NCBI RefSeq assembly: GCF_049316285.1
Contig: NZ_JBMOXA010000027.1
Coordinates: 1-64,000, forward strand
Length of the DNA stretch: 64,000 bases
Reading direction: 5' to 3'
DNA from: Rhodoferax_B sp049316285
GTDB taxonomy: Bacteria; Pseudomonadota; Gammaproteobacteria; Burkholderiales; Burkholderiaceae_C
A model generated the notes under the pieces. That model did not search any database. It was not told where the DNA came from and saw only the letters and a program-made list of their open reading frames with translations. Position numbers and translations under genes: made by a program. This document shows, piece after piece, positions 17,617 through 24,614 of the stretch. Each line of letters opens with the position of its first letter. The first letter of the stretch is position 1.

Positions 17617-18318
17617 ATGGCAAACATATTGGTGGTCGACGACGAGCTTGGCATCAGAGACCTGCTTTCGGAAATCCTGAATGACGAAGGCCACACGATT
17701 GAACTCGCAGAAAACGCAGCAGAAGCACGCGCCGCCCGCAGCCGCAGCCGCCCTGATCTGGTGCTGCTGGACATCTGGATGCCCGACACCGACGGGGTTT
17801 CCCTGCTCAAAGAGTGGGCCTCGTCGGGCGCCTTGACGATGCCAGTCATCATGATGAGCGGCCACGCCACCATAGACACAGCGGTGGAGGCCACGAAGAT
17901 CGGTGCACACTCCTTCCTGGAAAAACCCATCACGCTGCAAAAACTGCTGAAAGCCGTGGAAATGGCTCTGGCCGGCAGCGCCAACCGCAAGCCTGCACCA
18001 CAACCGGTCAACCACCACAGCAGCTTTACGGTCGAACCCATTGTTCACTCGGGCGAGACCCAATCCAGCACCAGCGTCAGCACCATCTCCACCCTGATGG
18101 ATCTCGGCCCCCAGGCCCGTCAGGCATTTGATCTGAACAAACCGCTGCGCGAAGCGCGTGACGGCTTTGAAAAAGCCTACTTCGAATTCCACCTTGCACA
18201 AGAAGGTGGCTCCATGACCCGCGTGGCCGAACAGACCGGTTTGGAGCGCACTCACCTCTACCGAAAACTAAAACAATTGGGAGTTGAGCTCGGACGTGGA
18301 AAACGCGGCTTAATTTGA
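17617..18318 (+). CDS. NtrX-like response regulator lacking the AAA+ domain
   Basis: A 233-residue regulator with an N-terminal receiver (acidic DD at residues 9-10, phospho-acceptor D52 in LLDIWMPD, conserved K in FLEKP) and a C-terminal Fis-type helix-turn-helix (GSMTRVAEQTGLERTHLYRKLKQLG). The central sigma-54 AAA+ ATPase domain of canonical NtrX (with GAFTGA) is absent, replaced by a Ser/Thr-rich linker of about 50 residues. It therefore probably acts without sigma-54. ATG 17617 is chosen because the receiver starts there (MANILVVDDE). It follows the kinase by 64 bp and is its likely partner. Confidence 0.9.
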   Translation: MANILVVDDELGIRDLLSEILNDEGHTIELAENAAEARAARSRSRPDLVLLDIWMPDTDGVSLLKEWASSGALTMPVIMMSGHATIDTAVEATKIGAHSFLEKPITLQKLLKAVEMALAGSANRKPAPQPVNHHSSFTVEPIVHSGETQSSTSVSTISTLMDLGPQARQAFDLNKPLREARDGFEKAYFEFHLAQEGGSMTRVAEQTGLERTHLYRKLKQLGVELGRGKRGLI

Positions 18319-18320
18319 TA

Positions 18321-18326
18321 TATAAT
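18321..18326 (+). promoter_or_regulatory. Consensus -10 box for tRNA-Phe
   Basis: TATAAT lies 10 bp before the tRNA-Phe 5' end, inside an AT-rich stretch right after the regulator stop codon. No good -35 hexamer is found 16-18 bp upstream. Read-through from the regulator is also possible. Confidence 0.6.
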
Positions 18327-18336
18327 CATAGGCTCA

Positions 18337-18412
18337 GGCCCGGTAGCTCAGTCGGTAGAGCAGAGGATTGAAAATCCTTGTGTCGGTGGTTCGATTCCGC
18401 CCCAGGCCACCA
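18337..18412 (+). tRNA. trnF: tRNA-Phe (anticodon GAA)
   Basis: A 76-nt cloverleaf: acceptor GGCCCGG, D arm TAGCTCAGTCGGTAGAGC, anticodon loop TTGAAAA with GAA, T loop TTCGATT, and encoded CCA. The 3' half from 18366 to 18412 is repeated exactly at 25463-25509, marking integration of a mobile element into this gene. The element restored the tRNA 3' half, so the gene is intact. Confidence 0.97.
18366..18412 (+). repeat. attL: 47-bp direct repeat, tRNA-Phe 3' end
   Basis: These 47 bases of the anticodon arm, T arm and CCA end are identical to 25463-25509. The bases on either side differ (G versus A before, G versus A after), so the repeat is exactly 47 bp. It is the left attachment site of the integrated element. 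Confidence 0.93.
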
Positions 18413-18421
18413 GTGTTTATG

Positions 18422-18456
18422 CGCCCCAGCGCCCTTTCGGGTTCTGGGGCGTTTCT
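18422..18456 (+). terminator. Terminator downstream of tRNA-Phe, carried by the element
   Basis: Stem CGCCCCAG (18422-18429) with CTGGGGCG (18444-18451), with an inner GCCC/GGGT stem, followed by TTTCT. It lies 10 bp inside the element. The original chromosomal terminator is at 25541-25575, so the element replaces it. Confidence 0.75.
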
Positions 18457-18480
18457 ACATTTCGGGTCAAATTTCTACAA
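18452..18480. promoter_or_regulatory. Candidate integrase arm-type sites near attL
   Basis: TTTCTACA occurs at 18452-18459 and again at 18472-18479, 20 bp apart, just inside the left end. The same word, as TTCTACAAAG, occurs at 25350-25359 and inverted at 25411-25420 near the right end. Short repeated sites flanking both att cores are typical arm-type sites for tyrosine integrases. This is inferred from repetition only. Confidence 0.4.
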
Positions 18481-18511
18481 AAAAAATGGCGTAGAGTTTT
18501 CTACGCCATTT
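18479..18511 (-). terminator. Bidirectional hairpin, terminator for leftward transcripts of the element
   Basis: A perfect 12-bp stem, AAATGGCGTAGA (18484-18495) with TCTACGCCATTT (18500-18511), 4-nt loop. On the - strand it runs into eight T (A-run at 18479-18486). It would end leftward transcription from the element before it enters tRNA-Phe from the antisense side. Confidence 0.75.
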
Positions 18512-18594
18512 CTCAGTTTGTACCCCTGTCACCCTTGGCAATCAAGAATGTGGGTACTGCCGTCAAGTGACGGGCGCCAACTACCGCCGATGCC

Positions 18595-18714
18595 TCACTT
18601 ACCGTCTGGAACCCAGAACTTAAAGAAGGTGGTGCGCTTCGGGTAGATAACGCGCCCATTTTTGCGGATTGACCGGGCGTATACCCAGCGACCGCCTTGA
18701 GACGAAGTACTCAT
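18595..18714 (-). CDS. Small basic hypothetical protein, 39 aa
   Basis: A short ORF at the left end of the element, not recognised by function. The product is 39 residues, basic, with aromatic residues: it begins MSTSSQGGRWVYARSIRKNG and ends FWVPDGK. AAAGG lies about 9 bases before the ATG, a usable ribosome binding site. The ORF is followed by the hairpin terminator at 18479-18511, which suits a real last gene of a leftward transcript. The pattern (W-Y-A-R-S-I-R-x-N-G-R-V-I-Y-P-K-R) looks like a coherent small DNA- or RNA-binding peptide, but this is a guess. Confidence 0.5.
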   Translation of the reverse strand: MSTSSQGGRWVYARSIRKNGRVIYPKRTTFFKFWVPDGK

Positions 18715-18877
18715 TTGTAGTACCTTTCTAAAGTCGTTGTATGGGGTTACCTGTAGCAGCCAAAGGCACGAAGGAGTAAACTACTTCGATGCTCTTACCA
18801 AGCTAGCTGGATGCGTCACCCGTATTCGGCATCCGGGCGGTCAGGAATCTCACCTCCTGAACCGCCCTTATTTTTTT
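18715..18877 (+). ncRNA. Candidate small RNA with promoter and terminator
   Basis: The + strand has a weak promoter-like pair, TTGTAG (18715-18720) and TTGTAT (18737-18742) with a 16-bp spacer. A terminator follows about 125 bases on: GGGCGGTCAGGA (18835-18846) with TCCTGAACCGCCC (18855-18867), one bulge, then TTATTTTTTT. No ORF over 20 codons uses it. Its terminator reaches the ImmA stop codon, and the transcript would be antisense to the gap between ImmA and the 39-aa ORF. The terminator is convincing, the promoter is not. Confidence 0.35.
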
Positions 18878-19416
18878 GCTGAAGTTGCCTTTAATTTTTC
18901 TAGTCGAATTTCAGCGGCTTGCACCGATACACCGAAGTGATGAGCCAATGCCCGAGCACTCCAGAGATTTAGTCGTTGAATGATGACGAGCGGCATAGAA
19001 AACTCAGCGGCATAGGTGTTCGCTTGCCATTCTGAATTCTCATATTTGGGGTAGCTCCCTCCTGGCACCTCTCGATTAATGGTTCTTCGATGAGCCAAGA
19101 GAATGTGCCCAAGTTCATGAGTAATCGTGAACGTAGCGCGGGGACCGCCACGCACCGCGTCAGCGTAAACCGCCTCATGAATGTAAAGCGTACTGGTTTC
19201 TGGAACCCAGCATGCCTCAATACCTTGGCCTACAGGGGCACTAGCCTGGTCAAACACGTCCACCACGATACCGTACCGGTGGAGGCCCTCCAGCAACTTA
19301 GGGACGTCTATGCGTCCCTCGGGAAGTCCAAGGGCTTGGCGTGTGTTCCAGGCTATCTGGCGAATCTTCAAAGTCGACTGAGGTGCGACGCGAAAACCTT
19401 CTTGTAGGCCACTCAT
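18868..19416 (-). CDS. ImmA/IrrE family metallo-endopeptidase
   Basis: A 182-residue zinc peptidase of the ImmA/IrrE (M78-like) family. The zinc motif is HELGH at residues 100-104, in TITHELGHILLAHRR, with the downstream glutamate E129 in SEWQANTYAAEF. In ICEBs1 and related elements, ImmA cleaves the partner repressor ImmR after DNA damage and so induces excision. Here it lies 6 bp after an XRE regulator gene in the same operon, matching that pairing. The start ATG at 19416 sits just after the XRE stop. A toxin-antitoxin-like role is the alternative. Confidence 0.88.
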   Translation of the reverse strand: MSGLQEGFRVAPQSTLKIRQIAWNTRQALGLPEGRIDVPKLLEGLHRYGIVVDVFDQASAPVGQGIEACWVPETSTLYIHEAVYADAVRGGPRATFTITHELGHILLAHRRTINREVPGGSYPKYENSEWQANTYAAEFSMPLVIIQRLNLWSARALAHHFGVSVQAAEIRLEKLKATSAKK

Positions 19417-19422
19417 GACGGA

Positions 19423-19776
19423 TCAACCTTTCATAGCTTTACGCAGGAGTACCTCAAAATTTTTGAGTTGATCCGCGTCCAAATTGGTTCGAGCAAAACC
19501 GGCGACCATCATCTGCTGGGCAGGAGATAGACCGGCAATTGAAACTTGACCATTTGCCACAGTGGCGAGGTCATGCAGATTTGGTACATGTATTCCTTTA
19601 CCCGCAAAGAACGCTTCAACTTTTTCAACCCATGCAACCGGTATCTTCTTTCTTCCGGTTTCAATGGCACTTAGGAACGCTGGGGTTGTGCCCAGCTGGT
19701 CTGCCATTTGCTGCAAGGTCGAATCAGTTTGTATACGCGCGCTTCTTACGGCCTTTCCAAAATTTGTAAGAGACAT
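19423..19776 (-). CDS. XRE family HTH regulator, ImmR-like partner of ImmA
   Basis: A 117-residue DNA-binding protein with an N-terminal Cro/cI helix-turn-helix (TLQQMADQLGTTPAFLSAIETGRKKIPVAW, about residues 20-50). The C-terminal half may mediate dimers or be the target of the neighbouring peptidase. AAGGAG lies 6-8 bases before the ATG. The promoter region upstream carries an inverted repeat, so self-repression is likely. Pairing with ImmA makes it the likely lysogeny-type repressor of the integrase side of the element. Confidence 0.85.
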   Translation of the reverse strand: MSLTNFGKAVRSARIQTDSTLQQMADQLGTTPAFLSAIETGRKKIPVAWVEKVEAFFAGKGIHVPNLHDLATVANGQVSIAGLSPAQQMMVAGFARTNLDADQLKNFEVLLRKAMKG

Positions 19777-19846
19777 AGCAGTAACTCCTTCATTTATGAA
19801 TGACGATTTTGTCGACTCATTGGCACCCCTGCTTGAGCGCCATGAA

Positions 19847-19879
19847 CGAAATATATACCATTTCGGTTTAAAAATACAA
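19847..19879 (-). promoter_or_regulatory. Promoter and operator of the XRE-ImmA operon
   Basis: On the - strand, -35 TTGTAT (19874-19879) and -10 TATATA (19852-19857) are 16 bp apart. The -10 box lies inside the inverted repeat CGAAAT-N7-ATTTCG (19847-19865), a likely binding site for the XRE protein encoded about 70 bp downstream. Positions are seen; autoregulation is inferred. Confidence 0.55.
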
Positions 19880-19916
19880 CCAAAACTAGAACGAATAAAT
19901 TTATTTGGGTAGAAAT

Positions 19917-20894
19917 CTAGCGTAACGGCCTGACGCGGGCTCCCATCCGCGCTTTTATGTAGTGCTCCGTCATGTCGCGGGTTTTGTGCCCCAGCAGACT
20001 TTGTGAGTGGGCCAAATCGCCCGTGTCAGTAGCCGCCTTAGCCCTAATGTCTCGAAACTGAAAACTCACTCCTGCGGAAGTGCGTGCCTTGTCAAAGCGG
20101 GAGCGCAACGCGTCCTTCCGCAAAGGGCCCCCCAGCTCATCTTGAATGAGATAAAGGCCAGTGATTTTTTTTGGGCGCTCAAGAATGCGAGCAATCACCA
20201 AGGCTAGTTCCCCAGTGATTTCAATGGCAAGACGTGCCGCAGTCTTGTTCTGAACGACCCACAAAGCTCCATCTCGAATGTCCGCTCGTTTTAACTTTAG
20301 TACGTCTGCCGGTCTTTGCCCTGTCAAAAGCGCCAAGTCCATCGCATCGACCACCGTGAAATGAGCATGCGCTTTCACCTTAGCAAATTCGGCATCCGTC
20401 ACGTATCGCGAGCGTCCTGTTTCCTTGAAGCCCTTCACCCCTTGGCAAGGGTTCTGCAGAGCCGTGAAGCCCCATTCCCTAGCCTTGTTGTAGACGTGTG
20501 AGAACAATGCCTTTTCACGGTTGGCGCGCACCTTCGCCACCTGGCCGCGTATGTCCATGTACCCTCGAATATGCATCGGCTGAATGGCATCGATTGGCAT
20601 ATGCGCAAACACCTTTAGGAGGTTCGCCAACTCTTTGTCGTTGTCGCGTCGGGTTCCCACCGCCTTGGTGGGAAACACCTCACGCACGTAGCGCTTTGCC
20701 ACCACCGAAAACAGCCGCGTGGACTCGTCTTCTTTCACGCCTTCGCGCTGCGCCCACAAGCGCAAGGCCTCGGCTCTGTCGCTCGAAAGCTTGCTCCAGA
20801 TGCGCGGCGATGTGCCGCTGACGTGATACCAAACATTGCCCTTCCGGTGGAAGCGCGGCGGGTCATCAAAATTGGATTCTCTGCGTCGGCCCAC
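19917..20894 (-). CDS. int: Tyrosine recombinase / site-specific integrase
   Basis: A 325-residue integrase that would catalyse recombination at the tRNA-Phe site. Core-binding region about 60-155, catalytic domain about 160-320. Catalytic residues visible are R194 (TGQRPADVLKL), the second arginine in FRDIRAKAATD (RxxR, where many integrases have HxxR, as in several phage integrases), H303 in LLGHKT, and nucleophile Y312 in EHYIK. It starts with GTG at 20894, overlapping the stop of the DUF4224 gene (TAGTG), so it is translationally coupled. It lies at the left end of a leftward operon with the replication gene, unlike the more usual int next to att. Confidence 0.95.
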   Translation of the reverse strand: MGRRRESNFDDPPRFHRKGNVWYHVSGTSPRIWSKLSSDRAEALRLWAQREGVKEDESTRLFSVVAKRYVREVFPTKAVGTRRDNDKELANLLKVFAHMPIDAIQPMHIRGYMDIRGQVAKVRANREKALFSHVYNKAREWGFTALQNPCQGVKGFKETGRSRYVTDAEFAKVKAHAHFTVVDAMDLALLTGQRPADVLKLKRADIRDGALWVVQNKTAARLAIEITGELALVIARILERPKKITGLYLIQDELGGPLRKDALRSRFDKARTSAGVSFQFRDIRAKAATDTGDLAHSQSLLGHKTRDMTEHYIKARMGARVRPLR

Positions 20895-21115
20895 TATGCC
20901 CCCAGCGCTGCAAAGTTAGGACGGTAAACCGCTTGCTCAGGCACGCCACATCCCAACATGTTTTCAACGTACTTGCGGGCCACGATGGGCCTGCGGTTGC
21001 CGTTCAACTCAAACCGCCACCCCTTCGCACGCAGCCAATCGACCTGGCGCGCGGGCGTCTTGAAGCCCGTCAGGATGTTGATTTCCTGGGCCGTTAAAAA
21101 CAGAGTGAATTCCAT
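20894..21115 (-). CDS. DUF4224 domain-containing small protein (excisionase-like)
   Basis: A 73-residue protein of the DUF4224 type: it begins MEFTLFLTAQEINILTGFKT and contains QVDWLRAKGWRFELNGNRRP and IVARKYVENMLG. Such proteins are common just before phage and island integrases and are suspected DNA-binding partners of them. ATG at 21115 follows GAAGG at good spacing and is 11 bp after the upstream stop. An in-frame ATG at 21145 would overlap the previous gene. One-base overlap with int. Confidence 0.85.
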   Translation of the reverse strand: MEFTLFLTAQEINILTGFKTPARQVDWLRAKGWRFELNGNRRPIVARKYVENMLGCGVPEQAVYRPNFAALGA

Positions 21116-21126
21116 CGCCGCGGCCT

Positions 21127-21531
21127 TCAAAATTGCGCTGCCCATGCGGGCATCTGATAGCTGTGAGGTTGCACCGAGTAGCCTGCCCCAAGTTCGTCGA
21201 CAAAGGGCTCGTTAGCCGAACCGGTGTGAAGCTTCCGCACGCTGGCAACGATTTCACGAGCTTTCGCGTATTGCTCTTGGAGAATGCAGATTTGGCGATA
21301 CATCAGACGGATTTCATTTACCTGATCTGAATGAACCATCGAGCGCCCATACTGCGTTTCCCAGTACAACGCTAACACGGCCATGCGAGGCACGCGCTCC
21401 TCAGAGAGCCAACGATGCACAGTGCGCTCCCCCACATCAAGAAATTTGGCGACCTTCTTAGCTCCCCCGAACTCCTTCACAAAAATACGGAAAACGTTCG
21501 GGCCAAAAATATCCCTAGGAGCGGAGATCAT
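21127..21531 (-). CDS. Hypothetical phage-type protein with N-terminal helix-turn-helix
   Basis: A 134-residue protein without a certain family. Residues 15-50 look like a DNA-binding helix-turn-helix (EFGGAKKVAKFLDVGERTVHRWLSEERVP), followed by LALYWETQYGRS, a pattern I associate with small phage regulators of the DUF3653 kind. The middle (about 65-100) is predicted helical and may dimerise. Its start overlaps the stop of the replication gene by 4 nt (ATGA). It probably regulates the replication-integration operon or helps the initiator bind. Confidence 0.7.
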   Translation of the reverse strand: MISAPRDIFGPNVFRIFVKEFGGAKKVAKFLDVGERTVHRWLSEERVPRMAVLALYWETQYGRSMVHSDQVNEIRLMYRQICILQEQYAKAREIVASVRKLHTGSANEPFVDELGAGYSVQPHSYQMPAWAAQF

Positions 21532-23144
21532 CTTGTTTGAGTCCTATTGAAAGTCGGGTTCTTGCTTTCTCTTAAGCTGCAAACCCAGAGGTTGAAGGCT
21601 TCATCAGATTTCTGATTTTGGTGTTCGAGGTCTTCGAGAGCGACAGCACCTCGCCGCATCGGTACTTCTATGGGCCCTGCACTTTTCGTAGATGGAAAAA
21701 TCTCTTCAAAATCAATGCGTGCGCAGTTATTGAATCGAGTCCAAGGTAATGCAGCGGCGGGCGCCGCAACAACCAATTCAGCCTCGCGAGGCTTCGATTC
21801 AATGCGCCATTCGTCCGTGCGGGTGACAAAAACGGCAGGGCCTTGCAGATCGCATGCGCTGGCGGTAAGGCCTTTGATGCAACGTGTGAACTCATCGCGA
21901 TATCGCGTGCTGGGTCGTTCGATGTAGTCAACCTGAAAGCCAAGACCGTAGACCTCGCACGCGGTCAGCCAGGCGCCGTAATCGTTCGCTTTGGTGGCTT
22001 CGTGCGCAGCAGCCAGACCGGCGCTGTCTACGTCGATGTTTGCCAGCCGGTACAGCTCGCGTGTCGGCGTGATCGACGGCACACCGAAAAACTGGAATTG
22101 GCGAATGCCCCAAAGGCGCGCCCAGGCCACGATGCGTGATGCTGCGTCAGCGCCTTTGGCTCCGGTTTCGTCATCAAGGTCTACGCCTTCACCGTCAATG
22201 CTCTTCGAGATGTACTTCGCCACGTAGCCCACTGCGCTACCTCTTGCGGGGTCGATGTGCTCGACCAGAAACCGGCGTTCCGCCGCCCCTGGCTCGTTGG
22301 GCGAATCGCAAAGCGCATAGGCTTGGGCCGTGGCAATCAACCGCTCGCTTTGCCCCAGGGGTGTGAATACCAAGACGTGCCAATGTGGACACCCATCGTG
22401 GTGCGGCTCCACCACCCGCAAGCCACAAAATTCAATGCCATCGTGGCCCAGCTTACGAGTGGTGCGCCGCCACACGTTGTTCAGGTAGGCATGGGCTTCG
22501 CGTGGGTCGGCCTGGTCATATCGGTCATTGCTTCGGCCCGTGATGTGGCGAGCGTGAAAACGACTCGGGCAGGTGATCGTCAGAAACAGCGCTTCAAAGC
22601 CCTTGTTCTTTGCATAGTCCTCGATACCCCGAATGCGCACCATGAGAGCGCTACGACGGTTTGCGGGGTTGGACAGGCTCTGCTCTGCGAGGTCTTCTAA
22701 CGGCAACACCTCGCCCGTGGTTTGATTGATTGCGACCAGCGAAGCCAGCAACTCGGCCACCCGGCGTTTGTCGCGCACGGCGCGTTTCATGGCGTGGTCT
22801 GACACATAGGCACCGGCATGGCGATGGACACGCCCTGACAGGATCGCGGCATGCTCGACGCTGCGAAACCGTTTGCGCAATGCGCGCCGCCACCATGGCG
22901 CAGCACACATGCGATTGATGGTTTCTTGCAAGCTCGCTTTGTCAGGCGTGGCGATGCTGTGCCGCTTCGCAATGCCGCGCAGGATACTGGCTATACGCCC
23001 ATCAGGCGTGCCGAAGGTTTTCCACCTGGCCACCATGCGTTGTACGCTGTCGGCTGCTGCTTGTGCAGCCTCGCTGAGTGCATCATCACTAAGGTCAAAC
23101 GCCGAGGCCATGTCAGACAGCTCGGCAACTGATGAAGCCGTCAT
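21528..23144 (-). CDS. Replication endonuclease, phage GpA type (HUH superfamily)
   Basis: A 538-residue rolling-circle initiator of the phage P2 gpA type. It would nick one strand and stay linked to the 5' end through tyrosine. Visible signatures are the HUH metal site HWH (residues 254-256, in DGCPHWHVLVF) and paired tyrosines Y307 and Y311 (GYVAKYISKS), as in the two-tyrosine replication proteins. ATG 23144 overlaps the upstream stop (ATGA); an upstream GTG at 23156 is less likely. It implies that the excised element replicates. No helicase is encoded in the element, so host Rep or a similar helicase would be needed. Confidence 0.92.
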   Translation of the reverse strand: MTASSVAELSDMASAFDLSDDALSEAAQAAADSVQRMVARWKTFGTPDGRIASILRGIAKRHSIATPDKASLQETINRMCAAPWWRRALRKRFRSVEHAAILSGRVHRHAGAYVSDHAMKRAVRDKRRVAELLASLVAINQTTGEVLPLEDLAEQSLSNPANRRSALMVRIRGIEDYAKNKGFEALFLTITCPSRFHARHITGRSNDRYDQADPREAHAYLNNVWRRTTRKLGHDGIEFCGLRVVEPHHDGCPHWHVLVFTPLGQSERLIATAQAYALCDSPNEPGAAERRFLVEHIDPARGSAVGYVAKYISKSIDGEGVDLDDETGAKGADAASRIVAWARLWGIRQFQFFGVPSITPTRELYRLANIDVDSAGLAAAHEATKANDYGAWLTACEVYGLGFQVDYIERPSTRYRDEFTRCIKGLTASACDLQGPAVFVTRTDEWRIESKPREAELVVAAPAAALPWTRFNNCARIDFEEIFPSTKSAGPIEVPMRRGAVALEDLEHQNQKSDEAFNLWVCSLRESKNPTFNRTQTR

Positions 23145-23530
23145 ACTGCCTCCCACCCAATGATGAATGCGGCCTGCTCACGCAGCATGCATTCAGCGGT
23201 GTAGGCCTGGCCGTCCAAATGGCGCTCACTGCAACAGCGCGCGAAATAGGCCCGTAGATTCAAGAGCCTCTGAGCGCCTTCGCTCATGCGAGGTTCTGGC
23301 CGCGAAAGCAACCGGGTGCAAGGCGGAAGGTCTTCCGCCACAGCCCTGCGATTCGGAGCTGGAAACTGCAAAATCTCAGCCGTTTTCAAAACCGGCTCTG
23401 TACTCGGCGCAGGCTTTGAAAACGGGCGGCGCTGCGGCTGCGCGACTGGCACTGATGCAGCGCCCTGCCGCGCCCTCTGGGCCTGCCAGGTGAAATCGCG
23501 TTGGGAGTGTCGGCTCACAGCTTCACCCAT
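23141..23530 (-). CDS. Hypothetical protein of the replication operon
   Basis: A 129-residue protein with no recognised domain. The N-terminal 60 residues are basic and Gln/Pro-rich and probably disordered. The C-terminal half (MSEGAQRLLNLRAYFARCCSERHLDGQAYTAECMLREQAAF, split by charged residues) is helical and has three cysteines. ATG 23530 is preferred over GTG 23536. Its stop overlaps the replication endonuclease start, so the two are translated together. A role as replication accessory is only guilt by association. Confidence 0.6.
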   Translation of the reverse strand: MGEAVSRHSQRDFTWQAQRARQGAASVPVAQPQRRPFSKPAPSTEPVLKTAEILQFPAPNRRAVAEDLPPCTRLLSRPEPRMSEGAQRLLNLRAYFARCCSERHLDGQAYTAECMLREQAAFIIGWEAV

Positions 23531-23649
23531 GGCCACAGGATGGCAAATTGGAGCGGCGCGATGAATAGAAAAACGCCTTCTGTGCCGACAGAAAAGGAAA
23601 ACAGGTTGGTGCCGCAGTTTTCTACGACGTAAAAATCGAGGGTTGGCAT
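23515..23649 (-). CDS. Small hydrophobic hypothetical protein, 44 aa
   Basis: A short ORF starting MPTLDFYVVENCGTNLFSF and ending in a hydrophobic segment GVFLFIAPLQFAILWPWVKL that could span the membrane once. Its stop overlaps the start of the next gene by 16 bp, as expected in a packed phage-type operon. The ribosome binding site is poor. Coding is plausible, not proven. Confidence 0.4.
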   Translation of the reverse strand: MPTLDFYVVENCGTNLFSFSVGTEGVFLFIAPLQFAILWPWVKL

Positions 23650-23665
23650 TGAGTTCTGTGCGAGA

Positions 23666-23833
23666 TCAAAGATGCGATGAAGGGTCGACTGCGAAGGAGT
23701 GGGGGACAGAGTTCTCTCCCCACCCCACTTGCACTAGCGTGCAAGCGGGTCCCCTGGTCGGCGCCCAGCGGCGCTCTGTCAGGACGCACCCGCGCAGCTC
23801 GGCGGCTGTCTGCTGCTTTTCAAAAGAAGGCAT
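23666..23833 (-). CDS. Possible small hypothetical protein, 55 aa
   Basis: An ORF beginning MPSFEKQQTAAELRGCVLTE, 12 bp after the stop of the XRE gene, with AAAAGG 8 bases before its ATG. It fills most of the otherwise empty 300-bp gap. Composition is unremarkable and no family is recognised. It contains the hairpin at 23728-23745, so this DNA may instead be a regulatory or origin region. Confidence 0.3.
   Translation of the reverse strand: MPSFEKQQTAAELRGCVLTERRWAPTRGPACTLVQVGWGENSVPHSFAVDPSSHL
23728..23745. other. Palindromic hairpin upstream of the replication gene (origin candidate)
   Basis: CTTGCAC (23728-23734) and GTGCAAG (23739-23745) form a 7-bp hairpin with a TAGC loop, directly after a C-rich tract (TCTCCCCACCCCA). 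Rolling-circle origins often present the nick site in such a hairpin near the initiator gene. There is no other evidence for origin function. Confidence 0.3.
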
Positions 23834-23845
23834 GACAGCGCCTTT

Positions 23846-24604
23846 TCAGCCGACGATTGCTTGCAGCACCTCGACTGGTTCGGCTCGACCTTTGCGGCGA
23901 GCCTGAGCCTCTTTGTCACCATTGAGAACTGCGCGTTGCAGGTCTGCCATCGCCATTCCCAGCAGATCACCCACGGTCTCGGCATTCCCAGCAGTACGAG
24001 TTTCTTGCGGCACGTCAACCAACTGGCGTCCCATGAGTTGCGCGTAAAGCAAGCCGTTTTCTGCAAGGCGGCGTAGCACGGCAATGGCTTGCGCTTGAGA
24101 GCTTGCGGACGGGCCGTCGCTCAAGAATCCCCTGCTGCTGGGTTTATCCATGCCGGTGGAAATCGCCGTTTCGTTGCCCTCGATGCAATCAAAAATGCGG
24201 TCGATTTGGTCAGCGTCCAGCGCCGGGGTAATGCGCATGAACTGCAAATTGGCAGATTGTGGACGCGTCAGTTTTCCTGGCTTTTCAGAGGGGAAACCAT
24301 CAGTTTCCCCAGTGGAACCGCCAGTTTCACCAACCACGCCAGCCGGAAATACATCGCCTCGGGCTTTGGCTTTAGCGCCGGGTACGTCTTGATCATGAAA
24401 CTTATAGCCCTCCCCTTCGAAGAATTCACGAAGGGCATCAAGAAACTGGCCGTCTGGAACGTAGTTGCCGGTTTCGAATCGCTTGAGCTTGTGAGCAGGG
24501 AGGCCGGTTTTGTCGGCGGCTTGGGACTGGCTGAGTCCCAGAAAGTTACGAGCGGCGCGGGACTCGTTAGGGGACAACGCCAATTCAGAAAAGTCGATAG
24601 ACAT
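23846..24604 (-). CDS. XRE family HTH regulator with long C-terminal region
   Basis: A 252-residue protein. Residues 12-62 form a Cro/cI-type helix-turn-helix (ARNFLGLSQSQAADKTGLPAHKLKRFETGNYVP), followed by LREFFEGEGYKF. The middle (about 70-115) is Gly/Lys-rich and disordered. The C-terminal part (about 120-250) is helical and unrecognised, with DADQIDRIFDCIEGNE and MAMADLQRAVLNGDKE. It sits between the leftmost replication operon and the cI-like gene, all on the - strand, and its promoter region contains a 40-bp palindrome. It may activate or repress the replication operon. Confidence 0.75.
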   Translation of the reverse strand: MSIDFSELALSPNESRAARNFLGLSQSQAADKTGLPAHKLKRFETGNYVPDGQFLDALREFFEGEGYKFHDQDVPGAKAKARGDVFPAGVVGETGGSTGETDGFPSEKPGKLTRPQSANLQFMRITPALDADQIDRIFDCIEGNETAISTGMDKPSSRGFLSDGPSASSQAQAIAVLRRLAENGLLYAQLMGRQLVDVPQETRTAGNAETVGDLLGMAMADLQRAVLNGDKEAQARRKGRAEPVEVLQAIVG

Positions 24605-24614
24605 AGAAACCTCA

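Noticed and set aside
23643..23906. 87-codon + strand ORF in the integrative element
   Set aside because: It overlaps the end of the XRE gene in antisense, and its product has no recognisable pattern; the - strand small ORFs fit the operon better.
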